A stretch of DNA of 64,000 nucleotides from Nocardia terpenica (lineage in GTDB: Bacteria; Actinomycetota; Actinomycetes; Mycobacteriales; Mycobacteriaceae). The translations under genes and the position numbers were made by a program. Location: assembly GCF_013186535.1 (NCBI RefSeq), contig NZ_JABMCZ010000003.1:558001-622000 (forward strand). The letters run 5' to 3'. Shown piece by piece: positions 28,614-36,588 of this stretch. The notes beneath the pieces are model-generated. The model saw nothing but the letters and a program-made list of their open reading frames with translations. It was not told the DNA's origin and ran no database searches. The number at the start of each line of letters is the position of its first letter. Within the stretch, counting starts at the first letter, position 1.

Positions 28614-29051
28614 TCACAGCGGCTTGATCCACCGTGACCATTCCGGTTGCGGTGCATAACCGTTGGCCTTCCATGCGCTGTGCGCGAGGTCGTTTTCGTC
28701 GAGCACCATGGCATCGGCGCGGGTGCCGCCGAGCCGAGCGAACCGATTCTCGGCCGCTTGGATGAGGCCCCGTCCGATGCCGCCGCGGCGACGATCGGGA
28801 GCGACGGCGAGACGGTAGATATGGCAACGCCAACCATCCCACCCTGCGATCACGGTGCCGACGAGTTCGGGATCGCCTGCCGTATCTTCATCGAAAGCAA
28901 GGATCAGCGCCTCGGGATCGCGCCGAATCAGCGCCTCGATCGCGGCGGTCGAATCGCTCGGCCGATGCGCATCTTCCGCCGCGGTACTCCAGAAATCGAG
29001 AACTGACCGGGCCTCGCTACTCGCGGCCGCGCGGAAAACGATCTTGGACAT
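28614..29051 (-). CDS. GNAT-family N-acetyltransferase
   Basis: 145 residues. The acetyl-CoA binding motif A is IYRLAVAPDRRRGGIGRGLI, followed by a helix (IQAAENRFARLGGTRADAM) and a C-terminal strand with the conserved NGY (SAWKANGYAPQ). The N-terminus MSKIVFRAAASSEA is normal, so the gene is complete. The acceptor substrate, a small amine or a protein, cannot be told from the sequence. It leads a two-gene unit with the DUF1330 protein. Confidence 0.85.
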   Translation of the reverse strand: MSKIVFRAAASSEARSVLDFWSTAAEDAHRPSDSTAAIEALIRRDPEALILAFDEDTAGDPELVGTVIAGWDGWRCHIYRLAVAPDRRRGGIGRGLIQAAENRFARLGGTRADAMVLDENDLAHSAWKANGYAPQPEWSRWIKPL

Positions 29052-29272
29052 GCGATCAGCCTAGCGCATCGATGACAGCGGCCCTTGTCACGTTCAGGAG
29101 GGCATGAGGAGCACCCGAATGGGAGATCCGTCGCCTTTTTTCGTGGCGTTGCCGACATCGCAGTCTATTGATAAAAGCCGCCCGGTGCGCCCTCTCGTTT
29201 ACGTGAATTACTGTCTGTCGGAAGGGGTTGCCTGTACGTCGGCTTGCCTTCCCTTCGCATCGCCGGTCCTTT

Positions 29273-30589
29273 TCATGACCCTCGCGTATGGACCCAGCGG
29301 GCGAGGGCCGCGGTGGCGGAGGAGCGGTCGGCGGCCGTGAGGTTGGCGATGCGGGCGAGATGGTTCGAGTTCGGAGCCAGGTAGACGGCGGCGGTGCGGG
29401 CAGCGGGTCCGGGCCGGAACGGTTTGGCTCGGGTGGGGTCGTTTTCGCCGTAGATGAAGATGAGGTTGGTGCCGTTTTCGCGGACCCAGCGGTCTATGTC
29501 GGGCATCGCGGTGGGGTCGAAGTGCAGCGGGATCTGCCGGGGTACGTAGGTGCGCATGTTCTGGATATCGGGATAGCGCAGTAGCCCGTCCAATTGGGGG
29601 AAGGAGAAGCGGGTCGTTCCGAGTTGGGTGCCCAACTGGTAGAACGACGGTAGGGCAATGGCCAGGCCCTGGTCGACGTAGGACGCCGGTTGAACGAGGG
29701 CGTCGAGCCAGGAGTAGAGCGCGTCGGTGGTGGCCGTGGCTGCGGGAATGGCGGCGCAGTCGGCCGGTCCGCCGTGCATCCAGAAATACAGGGGCACTTG
29801 CACGGTGATCAGTTCGACGATGCGGTCCGCGCTGCCGACGGTGTCGAAGGTGTAGCCATTCTGCCGCGCCCAAGCGGTGAGGCGGTCGCCGAATTCGTTG
29901 CGGCGCAAGAGTATTTCGCGTTGTACCGTCGACAGGGCGCGGCGGCATTCGGGCGTGCCGACCTCGGCGAGGAAGCCGTCGAAGGCCGTGCTGTCGGCAT
30001 CATCGGTGATGTTCGGTGCGCTGTAGGCGATCGTGCCCGCCACGTCATCGGGGTAGAAGCGGCGGTGATAGATCGATGCCATCCCGCCCTTGCTCGCTCC
30101 GGCGGAGATCCAGGCGCCGCGGTAGATCGGTCGCAACGCCTCGATGATCCGATGATGGTCGGCGGCGGCCTGTCGGATGTCGAGGGTGGACCAGTCGACG
30201 GTCGAGGGGCGGGAGGAGCCGAAATACCGTTGCTCGGTGACGATCTGGTTGCCGTCGGCGAGATCGGTGGGTTCGGCGCGGAAGCTCGGGTCGGGGTTCA
30301 GGTCGTAGCCACCGGTATACAGCACCATGGGGCGATCGGTCGCCCTGTGCAGCAGCGTCATTCGCTGATCGAAGACGCCTCGTTCGGGGTGTTCGTGATC
30401 GGTGGGCTGACGGTAGGTGAGTTCGAAGAAACGGCCGTCCGGCGCGGCCTGTTCCCGGACGATCCGCAGGCCCGGAATCCCTTGCAGCGCAGCGCGGATG
30501 TCGGTCTTTGCGGAGCAGCCCGACAGGATCGGGATCAGCGATCCGAGCACGACCGTCACGATCAGCAGCAGACGCGCGGCGGTACGCAT
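29273..30589 (-). CDS. Secreted S37-family (PS-10 type) tripeptidyl aminopeptidase-like lipoprotein
   Basis: About 438 residues from ATG 30589. The signal peptide RLLLIVTVVLGSLIPILSGC ends in a lipobox (LSGC), so the mature protein should be lipid-anchored. The domain matches the Streptomyces PS-10/S37 exopeptidases: FFELTYRQPTDH, then QRYFGSSRPST, a nucleophile serine in GASKGGM, an aspartate in YGENDP and a histidine in NSNHLARI. It would trim peptides outside the membrane. It is divergent from the TetR gene at 30753, and the gap holds an inverted repeat. Confidence 0.8.
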   Translation of the reverse strand: MRTAARLLLIVTVVLGSLIPILSGCSAKTDIRAALQGIPGLRIVREQAAPDGRFFELTYRQPTDHEHPERGVFDQRMTLLHRATDRPMVLYTGGYDLNPDPSFRAEPTDLADGNQIVTEQRYFGSSRPSTVDWSTLDIRQAAADHHRIIEALRPIYRGAWISAGASKGGMASIYHRRFYPDDVAGTIAYSAPNITDDADSTAFDGFLAEVGTPECRRALSTVQREILLRRNEFGDRLTAWARQNGYTFDTVGSADRIVELITVQVPLYFWMHGGPADCAAIPAATATTDALYSWLDALVQPASYVDQGLAIALPSFYQLGTQLGTTRFSFPQLDGLLRYPDIQNMRTYVPRQIPLHFDPTAMPDIDRWVRENGTNLIFIYGENDPTRAKPFRPGPAARTAAVYLAPNSNHLARIANLTAADRSSATAALARWVHTRGS

Positions 30590-30715
30590 GGCTCCGGATG
30601 CGTCGCGGCGAAGAGCGCTGGGGTACTGCACATTACGAAGGAGGCGGTGTGTCCCTGGCATCGTATGATCATGCCCGGCCGCGACCCAGGCGGTGATCCT
30701 GGCCGGCGACTAAAA

Positions 30716-30737
30716 ATTAACTGTTGGGTTAGTTAAT
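30716..30737. promoter_or_regulatory. Inverted repeat 7-8-7 before the TetR/YqeB pair
   Basis: ATTAACT at 30716-30722 is exactly inverted as AGTTAAT at 30731-30737, ending 15 bases before the TetR start codon. This A+T-rich island in G+C-rich DNA is a good candidate for the autoregulatory operator of that TetR protein and overlaps its likely core promoter. It might also affect the divergent peptidase gene. Confidence 0.55.
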
Positions 30738-30752
30738 GATAGAGTCGGCGTC

Positions 30753-31358
30753 ATGGCCCGTACCGTCGATCCGAATCGCGTCGCCGAGCGGCGGCGTGCG
30801 ATCATTCGCGCCGCCGCCGAACTGTTCGCGAACCACGGCTACGAGCGCACCTCGGCGGCGCAGATCGCCAAGGCGGCGGGGCTGACATCGGGCAGCGTTT
30901 TCTACTACTTCCAGGACAAGGCGGCCGTTTTCCGGGCGATCTTCGAGTCGTCGCTCCCCGCGCACACCGAACTGATTTCCAGCCACATCGACAGAAACGA
31001 CTGTGCCGCAGCGATTCTCGACATTGTCGGGGCATTGGCGGCGGAGGTGATGGATCCGGCGGCGCCGGGGTTGATGATCGAGCTACTGCGCCGGATGGAC
31101 CACGACGAAGAGCTCTTGGCGGTGATCACGGAGGACAGCCACCGCATTGTCGAGGCTCTGACGACCCTGCTCCGCCGCGGCGTGGAGCGTGGCGAATTCG
31201 AGCCCGGGTTTCCTCCCGACGAGACGGCGCGCTGGATTCTCGCGATAGTCGACGCCGCTTTCCTCAACGCCGACACCGGTCGTCCGCACGATCCGCGCCC
31301 GCTGGTGCGCGCGACCGTGTCCCGTCTGCTACGTCCGATCGAAACGGAGAATCGATGA
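30753..31358 (+). CDS. TetR-family regulator
   Basis: 201 residues. The HTH lies near residues 30-55 (TSAAQIAKAAGLTSGSVFYY) and is followed by a helical domain with the typical MIELLRRMDHDEELLAVI segment. It overlaps the YqeB-like gene by four bases (ATGA), so the two proteins are co-translated and the membrane protein is probably a regulated product of this locus. An inverted repeat sits just upstream. The effector is unknown. Confidence 0.87.
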   Translation: MARTVDPNRVAERRRAIIRAAAELFANHGYERTSAAQIAKAAGLTSGSVFYYFQDKAAVFRAIFESSLPAHTELISSHIDRNDCAAAILDIVGALAAEVMDPAAPGLMIELLRRMDHDEELLAVITEDSHRIVEALTTLLRRGVERGEFEPGFPPDETARWILAIVDAAFLNADTGRPHDPRPLVRATVSRLLRPIETENR

Positions 31359-32068
31359 CGACCACATCCGCACCGATCACGCTGCGGCTCTCTCTGCTCT
31401 GGGCTTGGGCTCTCGGACTCGGCGGGCTCGTCCTGGGCGTCGGCGCCGGATTCGCGCTGCCGCCGGGGGGCCACTGGGTGCTCGGCACCTTCGGCCATGT
31501 GCCCGACTGGGTTCGGATCGCGTTGTCCCTGCCGCCGGTCTGGCTGGTTCCGATCGCCGCGGTCCTCGGCACGCTCGGTGGCCTGTTCGTGTTCTACCAG
31601 GGCCATCAGGAGAGCCTGATCCTCACCGTCGCCGAGTCGCATGTCGAGCTGGCCCACAAGGGCCGTGAACAGTTCGTTCCGCGCGAACGGATTGCCGCGG
31701 TCTACCGGGAGGACAGGGATCTGGTGCTCACCGATCGACACGGCGCGCGGCTGGCCCGTTTCGACGCATACGACCTGAATCGCGGCGCGGTCGGCTCCGC
31801 TTTTCGTGCCCACGGCTATCCGTGGCTCGACGAAAACGACCCCTACGGCGCCGAATTCACCCGCTGGGTCGACGGCATGCCCGGAATCGACGACGAAGTC
31901 CATCAGCTCTTGCGTGCCCGTCGCCGCGCTCTCGCCGACGAACGTGACCACGATGTCGAGGAACTCGACGAAAAACTCGCCGATCGCGGCGTAGATGTGC
32001 GGGACCGCAACGGAAAACAGCACATCAGAGTCGTCGAACCTACCGGCCTCGATTCGGCGCACGACTGA
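31355..32068 (+). CDS. YqeB-like membrane protein
   Basis: 237 residues. Two membrane spans, near residues 12-35 and 60-80 (VWLVPIAAVLGTLGGLFVFY), are followed by a cytoplasmic PH-like domain: LILTVAESHVELAHKGREQF, VPRERIAAVYREDRDLVLTD and FRAHGYPWLDENDPY. This arrangement matches the YqeB family of unknown function. The C-terminus is highly charged and probably helical. It is translationally coupled to the TetR gene. Confidence 0.75.
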   Translation: MTTTSAPITLRLSLLWAWALGLGGLVLGVGAGFALPPGGHWVLGTFGHVPDWVRIALSLPPVWLVPIAAVLGTLGGLFVFYQGHQESLILTVAESHVELAHKGREQFVPRERIAAVYREDRDLVLTDRHGARLARFDAYDLNRGAVGSAFRAHGYPWLDENDPYGAEFTRWVDGMPGIDDEVHQLLRARRRALADERDHDVEELDEKLADRGVDVRDRNGKQHIRVVEPTGLDSAHD

Positions 32069-32185
32069 CGAGCGCGAGCAGATCGGCTCCTTCGAATGCC
32101 GTGCTTACCTGCCGGGTAATCGACACGCGCCTGGCCGCCTGCAAACCTGGATCAGGTCGAAAGTTCGAGCCGAGAAGGAGTGTCT

Positions 32186-32560
32186 GTGAGTACGATTGCC
32201 GATTTCGTGGAACGCTACACCGCTGTCTGGAACGAGACCGACCCCCGGCTTCGGTCGAAGCAGATCCGGGAATTGTGGGAGCCGGACGGTCACTACGCCA
32301 ACGCCTCGGTGGAATACCGCGGCTATGAACGGATCGCCGCGGCTGTCACCGAGGCTCATGACGACTTCGTCGCGAATGGCTTCGAGTTCACCGTGCACGC
32401 GTATCAAACCAACCACGATGCCGTGCGGATCACGTGGCATATGGTCCCGGCCGGTGGCGGTGAGGTCCTGGCCGTGGGGACGGAGTTCATCGTCGTCAAT
32501 GCCGACGGCGCGATCGTGACCGATTACCAATTCATGGACGTCGATCCCACTGTGTCGTAA
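32186..32560 (+). CDS. SnoaL-like/NTF2-fold protein
   Basis: 124 residues. The opening helix IADFVERYTAVWNETDPRLR, the LWEPDGHYANASVEYRG strand region and the later HDAVRITWHMVPAGGG give the cone-shaped NTF2 fold used by SnoaL-type cyclases and many small binding proteins. There is no clear catalytic His-Asp pair, so an enzymatic role is not supported. The GTG at 32186 follows AAGGAG by five bases, which decides it over the GTG at 32180. Confidence 0.75.
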   Translation: MSTIADFVERYTAVWNETDPRLRSKQIRELWEPDGHYANASVEYRGYERIAAAVTEAHDDFVANGFEFTVHAYQTNHDAVRITWHMVPAGGGEVLAVGTEFIVVNADGAIVTDYQFMDVDPTVS

Positions 32561-32594
32561 GACTGCGGAATCCTATTGGCCTCGCCGGGAGCGT

Positions 32595-33191
32595 TCACTT
32601 GCGGAGCCGCGCCGCCTGTTTCGCGGTTTCCTCCAGCTTGGCTCGGTGGGTCTTCCATTGGTCCGGATCGTTGGTGGGCATGTTGTCGTTGTCGGCGAGT
32701 AGGCCCGCGGTGCCGTCGATGAGCTCACGGATGATGTCGGCGTGTCCGGCGTGCCGGTTGGTTTCGGCGGTGACGTGCACCAGGATTTGGTGCAGCGTGA
32801 CGGTGCGGTGGTCCTCGGACCACCACGGGACCGAGCCTTCGGCGGTGAGGTCGAGCGCGTCGATCGTGGCGTCGGCGTGGGCCCAGGCTCGGCGGTAGAA
32901 CGCGACGATGTCCGCGCGTGACTCGTCGGCGGTGGCCCACAGGTCGGCGGTGGGATCGGCCACGAAATCCTGTTGGGCGATGGGTTCGTCGTAGGGGCGG
33001 GCGAAGGTGTCGCCGAAGTAGCCGAACTCGACGACGCCGAGGTGTTTGACCAGGCCGAGCAGGTTGGTGCCGGTGGGGGTCATGGGTCGGCGCGCGGCGT
33101 ATTCGGAGGTGCCGTCGAGCTTCCACAGCACGGCCTCGCGGGCCGAGCGCAGGTAGCGGTGCAGGTGCGCTTTCGGGTCGGAGGCGGTCAC
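32595..33191 (-). CDS. DinB/DUF664 family protein
   Basis: 198 residues in a four-helix-bundle DinB fold. The family-typical LLGLVKHLGVVEFGYFGDTF carries the first metal-ligand histidine, and the later HQILVHVTAETNRHAGHADI carries two more. These proteins often act as metal-dependent thiol-linked isomerases or transferases; actinobacterial members are linked to mycothiol. The GTG start at 33191 overlaps the stop of the PRPP synthase paralogue (GTGA), so the pair is co-translated, an association I do not recognise from elsewhere. Confidence 0.82.
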   Translation of the reverse strand: MTASDPKAHLHRYLRSAREAVLWKLDGTSEYAARRPMTPTGTNLLGLVKHLGVVEFGYFGDTFARPYDEPIAQQDFVADPTADLWATADESRADIVAFYRRAWAHADATIDALDLTAEGSVPWWSEDHRTVTLHQILVHVTAETNRHAGHADIIRELIDGTAGLLADNDNMPTNDPDQWKTHRAKLEETAKQAARLRK

Positions 33192-34144
33192 TGTGCCTCG
33201 AAGAGGGCGCTGACCGAATGGCCGGTGTGGATCCTGCGGATCGCCTCTGCGAAAGCGGGCGCTACCGAGATCACTGTGAGTTTCGGAACCCTGTCTCCGC
33301 GTGGAATGGGAACCGTGTTCGTGCAGACTATTTCGAGGACATCCGTCTGATCGCCCAATCGCTTGAGTGCGCCGAATGAAAAGAGGCCGTGCGTGCACGC
33401 CACCCGAATCGATCGAACCCCGATTTCCCGAAGACGATCGAGCAACTCGAGAATGGTGCTGCCCTTGGCGATCTCGTCATCCAGAATAATGATGTCTCGT
33501 CCGGCGACGTCACCGATGATCGAGTTGATGACGACCCTGTCGTCGGCGAATCGCTGCTTTGCTCCCGCCGCGACCGGAACGCCCAGCCTCCGCGCGAAAT
33601 GGGCGGCCTCTTTGGCATTGCCGAGATCCGGAGACACGATCGTCGTATTCGACAGGTCATAGGATCGGAAGTGCGCCGCGAGCTCCCGCAGCGCGTGCAG
33701 ATGATCGACCGGAACGCTGAAAAACCCGTGCACCTGCGGAGAATGCAGTGTCATGGTGAGCACGCGACTCGCACCGGCGGAGACGAGGAGATCCGCCACC
33801 AGCCGACCGCCGATCGATATGCGCGGAGCATCCTTCTTGTCCGATCGCGCATAGGCATAATGCGGCATGACGACCGTAGTGCGAGCGGCGGAGGCTCCCC
33901 GTGCGGCATCCAGCATCATGAACAACTCCACCAGATGCTCTTGAACGGGGCGAACGACGGGCTGGACGATGAATACGTCGCGTTCGCGGCAATTCGCGCC
34001 GAGCTGGACCTCGAGGCAGTCGTTGGCGAAGCGTCGAATTTCGGTGGGGCTGAGTGGGACCTCTAGATCGGTACAGATCTCCTGCGCGAGTTCGGGATGT
34101 GCGCTCCCGCTGAAAACCACGCTCTCGCCGATGTACCCCCGCAT
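33188..34144 (-). CDS. Ribose-phosphate pyrophosphokinase paralogue (non-canonical Prs)
   Basis: 318 residues, full length for PRPP synthase, which makes PRPP from ribose 5-phosphate and ATP. Conserved parts are FSGSAHPELAQEI, the FIVQPVVRPVQEHLVEL segment, HYAYARSDKKDAPRISIGGR and TLHSPQVHGFF. The PRPP loop reads ILDDEIAKGSTILE instead of the canonical VDDMIDTGGT, and the flexible loop has AGAKQRFADDR in place of DKRRP. It is therefore a divergent paralogue, not the housekeeping enzyme. ATG 34144 has GGGAGG three bases upstream, better than 34177. It overlaps the DinB gene. Confidence 0.85.
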   Translation of the reverse strand: MRGYIGESVVFSGSAHPELAQEICTDLEVPLSPTEIRRFANDCLEVQLGANCRERDVFIVQPVVRPVQEHLVELFMMLDAARGASAARTTVVMPHYAYARSDKKDAPRISIGGRLVADLLVSAGASRVLTMTLHSPQVHGFFSVPVDHLHALRELAAHFRSYDLSNTTIVSPDLGNAKEAAHFARRLGVPVAAGAKQRFADDRVVINSIIGDVAGRDIIILDDEIAKGSTILELLDRLREIGVRSIRVACTHGLFSFGALKRLGDQTDVLEIVCTNTVPIPRGDRVPKLTVISVAPAFAEAIRRIHTGHSVSALFEAQ

Positions 34145-34328
34145 GTGCCTCCCACCATTGATTCGTATGTCGGGCAACAGTTTAGCGGTAGATGCGCTAC
34201 GAAGTGAAGCATGAAATCACCGCCGTGGGCCGTGACCAGTCCGGTCGTCACACGGACCCGCGCGTTGCCTATTCGATCCACTCGGTAAGACTGGTTCCCG
34301 CCGGATGTGTGGATGGAGAGGACTGGGT

Positions 34329-36044
34329 GTGCGGGTAGGGCGGATTGCGGGGGCTCTGGGTGTGGTCGCGGTCATGCTGTGCCCGGTCCCGGCGCTCGGT
34401 GACGCGGGCCCGGTGGGGGCGGAGCGGTGTGCGGAATTGCGGGATTGGGCGACCAGTAGGGTTCCGACGCCGCTCATTGATTCGCCGGGGGTCCGGGGTT
34501 ATGACGGGTTCGATCGGTTGCCCGCGGCTTCCGGTGTCTCGCTGCCCGAGCGGGTCGCCTTCCGGGGCGATACCGAAACCTTCAATCTGCAATGGGATTT
34601 CGCGGTGCGGGGTGGGCGGGTCTATGTGAAGCCCGCCGATCCGCACTCGGGGCACGATGTTTGGCGGGCCGTGCCGGTGCCTGCGTGTCTGGATGGGCAT
34701 GTGATGCAGGTTTCGGCCGACGACAATCAGTTGTGGGCCAGTGACGATCAGCGCAATGTCTATGTGATGGTCAATGCGCTGTATCGGCCGGAGGACGTAG
34801 CGCGACCGTGGTTTTGGACGGGCCGGTTCGGGGCGCCGCTGTGGGGTGGGGGCGGAACGCACCTGCCTGCCGATACCAAGGCGTGGAGTTTATCGGTGCT
34901 GTCGAAGTTTCGGGACCGGACGTGGACCGATTCCGCCGGGAATGCGCAGCCTGCCGGGGGCGCGGATTGTACGACCGCCTTCGTGCTGAACGATGAGGGG
35001 AATCGGATTACGATTCTGGATCCCTGGCTGACGGGTGGGGACGACTACAGCTATCGGATGGCGACGCCGATGGGTGGGCGGTTGCGTGCGCAGGCGCTCG
35101 GCTCGGCGGGGTCGGTGACGTTCATTGTCGATCGGTACGGCCATTTGTTCACGCGGAACTGGGATTTCGATCAGTCGGGGGCGGATCAGATCTTCTTCCG
35201 GTATTCCTACGAGGATCAGCGTGGTAAGCCGACCGCCCCCGATGCCACCGTGCTCGTGGCCGACAATCTCGCACCGGTCCACGGCTTCGCCGCCTATCAA
35301 CTGCCCGCGTCCGGCTGGGTCGAACAGCCCGCCATCGACGGCACCATCACCGATCGGATCTCCATTCAGAAGATCGACGGGCAGACCGGAAGCGCGGCCC
35401 GGATACTGCGCGTCGAAGGCGAGAGGAATGGCGAGACCGGGTACTGGGAGAAGCCGATCACCGCGAATGCCTGGACGTTCGTCGGGACGGGCGATCCGCT
35501 GCGCGGTAATACCTTGGCGCAGAACAGCAATGCCTACGATCTCGCGGCTCCGTCCGGTATCTCCTACTCCGCGAAGCTGTTCGGCGCGGAGGCGGAACTC
35601 CACGATTTCGACACCGCGGTCGCGGACAACGATCTAATCCTGCGCGATCCCGCCACCGGCGCGACGGCCACCCTCGTCCTGCACACGGTCGACGGGCTGC
35701 GGCCCGAACTGAGCCTGGACGAGCTCACCCGGGCCCTGCGCGACCACACCACCTTCGGGAAGCGCTCGGCCGACCTCGACGGCACCGACCGCAAGTTCTA
35801 CGGCGTTCTCGAACTGCCCGACTCGGTGCGCGGCGCCCTGCCCGGCCTGCCGGAATCACTGCGGCAGGCCGTCGAATACCTCACCGGCGGAAGGGAATTC
35901 ACCGACTACGGGCAGGGAGCCGGACCGGCCGACCTGGCCGGGCACGGCCGGTCGGTCACCGTCACCATCGACCGGATGGTGCTGCACGGCGACCACACCC
36001 TGACCATGCACCGGTCAGGACGCGGCGCCGACGCGGGCTCGTAG
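34329..36044 (+). CDS. Secreted protein of unknown function
   Basis: About 571 residues. A Sec signal peptide (RVGRIAGALGVVAVMLCPVP then ALG) begins the protein. The mature part is rich in Trp, Asp and Gly with beta-type segments such as WASDDQRNVYVMVNALY, SVTFIVDRYGHLFTRNWDFD and LVADNLAPVHGFAAYQLP, possibly a repeated-blade or lectin-like fold. I recognise no catalytic motif. The GTG at 34329 with GGAGAGG upstream gives a clean signal peptide; the ATG at 34305 would add eight residues. Its 3' end overlaps the convergent flavodoxin gene by 30 bases. Confidence 0.7.
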   Translation: MRVGRIAGALGVVAVMLCPVPALGDAGPVGAERCAELRDWATSRVPTPLIDSPGVRGYDGFDRLPAASGVSLPERVAFRGDTETFNLQWDFAVRGGRVYVKPADPHSGHDVWRAVPVPACLDGHVMQVSADDNQLWASDDQRNVYVMVNALYRPEDVARPWFWTGRFGAPLWGGGGTHLPADTKAWSLSVLSKFRDRTWTDSAGNAQPAGGADCTTAFVLNDEGNRITILDPWLTGGDDYSYRMATPMGGRLRAQALGSAGSVTFIVDRYGHLFTRNWDFDQSGADQIFFRYSYEDQRGKPTAPDATVLVADNLAPVHGFAAYQLPASGWVEQPAIDGTITDRISIQKIDGQTGSAARILRVEGERNGETGYWEKPITANAWTFVGTGDPLRGNTLAQNSNAYDLAAPSGISYSAKLFGAEAELHDFDTAVADNDLILRDPATGATATLVLHTVDGLRPELSLDELTRALRDHTTFGKRSADLDGTDRKFYGVLELPDSVRGALPGLPESLRQAVEYLTGGREFTDYGQGAGPADLAGHGRSVTVTIDRMVLHGDHTLTMHRSGRGADAGS

Positions 36045-36488
36045 GCCCTCGGCGAAGGTGCGCGCGGCCGCCAGGTCGGCGCCGTTCGGGCGGTCCTTCC
36101 GGATGCCACCGACGATCTTGAACGGGCCGAAGGTATCGAGGGCGCGGCAGGAGAAGGTGTCGACCACGTCGAAGCCCTTGCGCTCGAGCAGCTGCACCAG
36201 GGGCCGGGAGAAGGCCGTGCGCCCCGTGTCCGGGAAACCGCTGGTGGCGAAGACGAATGCCCGGCCGCGCCGCGCCTGCGGAAGCGACTCCACGAACTCG
36301 CGCAGCCGCGCGTGGAATGCCCCCAGGAATATCCCCGAGCCGAAACCCACCAGGTCGTAGGTGGCGAGCTCGGCGACGTCGACCTGATCGGGGGAGACGA
36401 CGCGGGCGTGCAGGACCTCGCCCATGATCTCGGCGATCCGCTGCGTATTGCCATGGGACACGGAGGTGCACACGACGATGGCCTTCAT
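36015..36488 (-). CDS. Flavodoxin-domain protein
   Basis: 157 residues. The FMN phosphate loop is VCTSVSHGNTQRIAEIM near the N-terminus, followed by LVGFGSGIFLGAFHARLREF and FVFATSGFPDTGR, which together outline the flavodoxin fold. It could carry electrons to an oxygenase or act in quinone reduction like related menaquinone-dependent flavodoxins; the partner is not evident. AAAGGA lies eight bases upstream of the ATG. The longer upstream reading overlaps proS on the same strand and is not supported. Confidence 0.85.
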   Translation of the reverse strand: MKAIVVCTSVSHGNTQRIAEIMGEVLHARVVSPDQVDVAELATYDLVGFGSGIFLGAFHARLREFVESLPQARRGRAFVFATSGFPDTGRTAFSRPLVQLLERKGFDVVDTFSCRALDTFGPFKIVGGIRKDRPNGADLAAARTFAEGLRARVGAAS

Positions 36489-36588
36489 GATGGCGGTCCT
36501 TTCGCTTCCTCGATAATTCGGACACCCCTGGGGACACCGCCCGAACCCCGACCGTGACACCGGGCGGGTGTGGCGCCGATCACTGCGA

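Noticed and set aside
29104..29340. Possible 78-codon plus-strand gene with AGGAGG upstream
   Set aside because: The Shine-Dalgarno motif is too close to the ATG, the protein has no recognisable feature and its end overlaps the S37 peptidase gene on the other strand.
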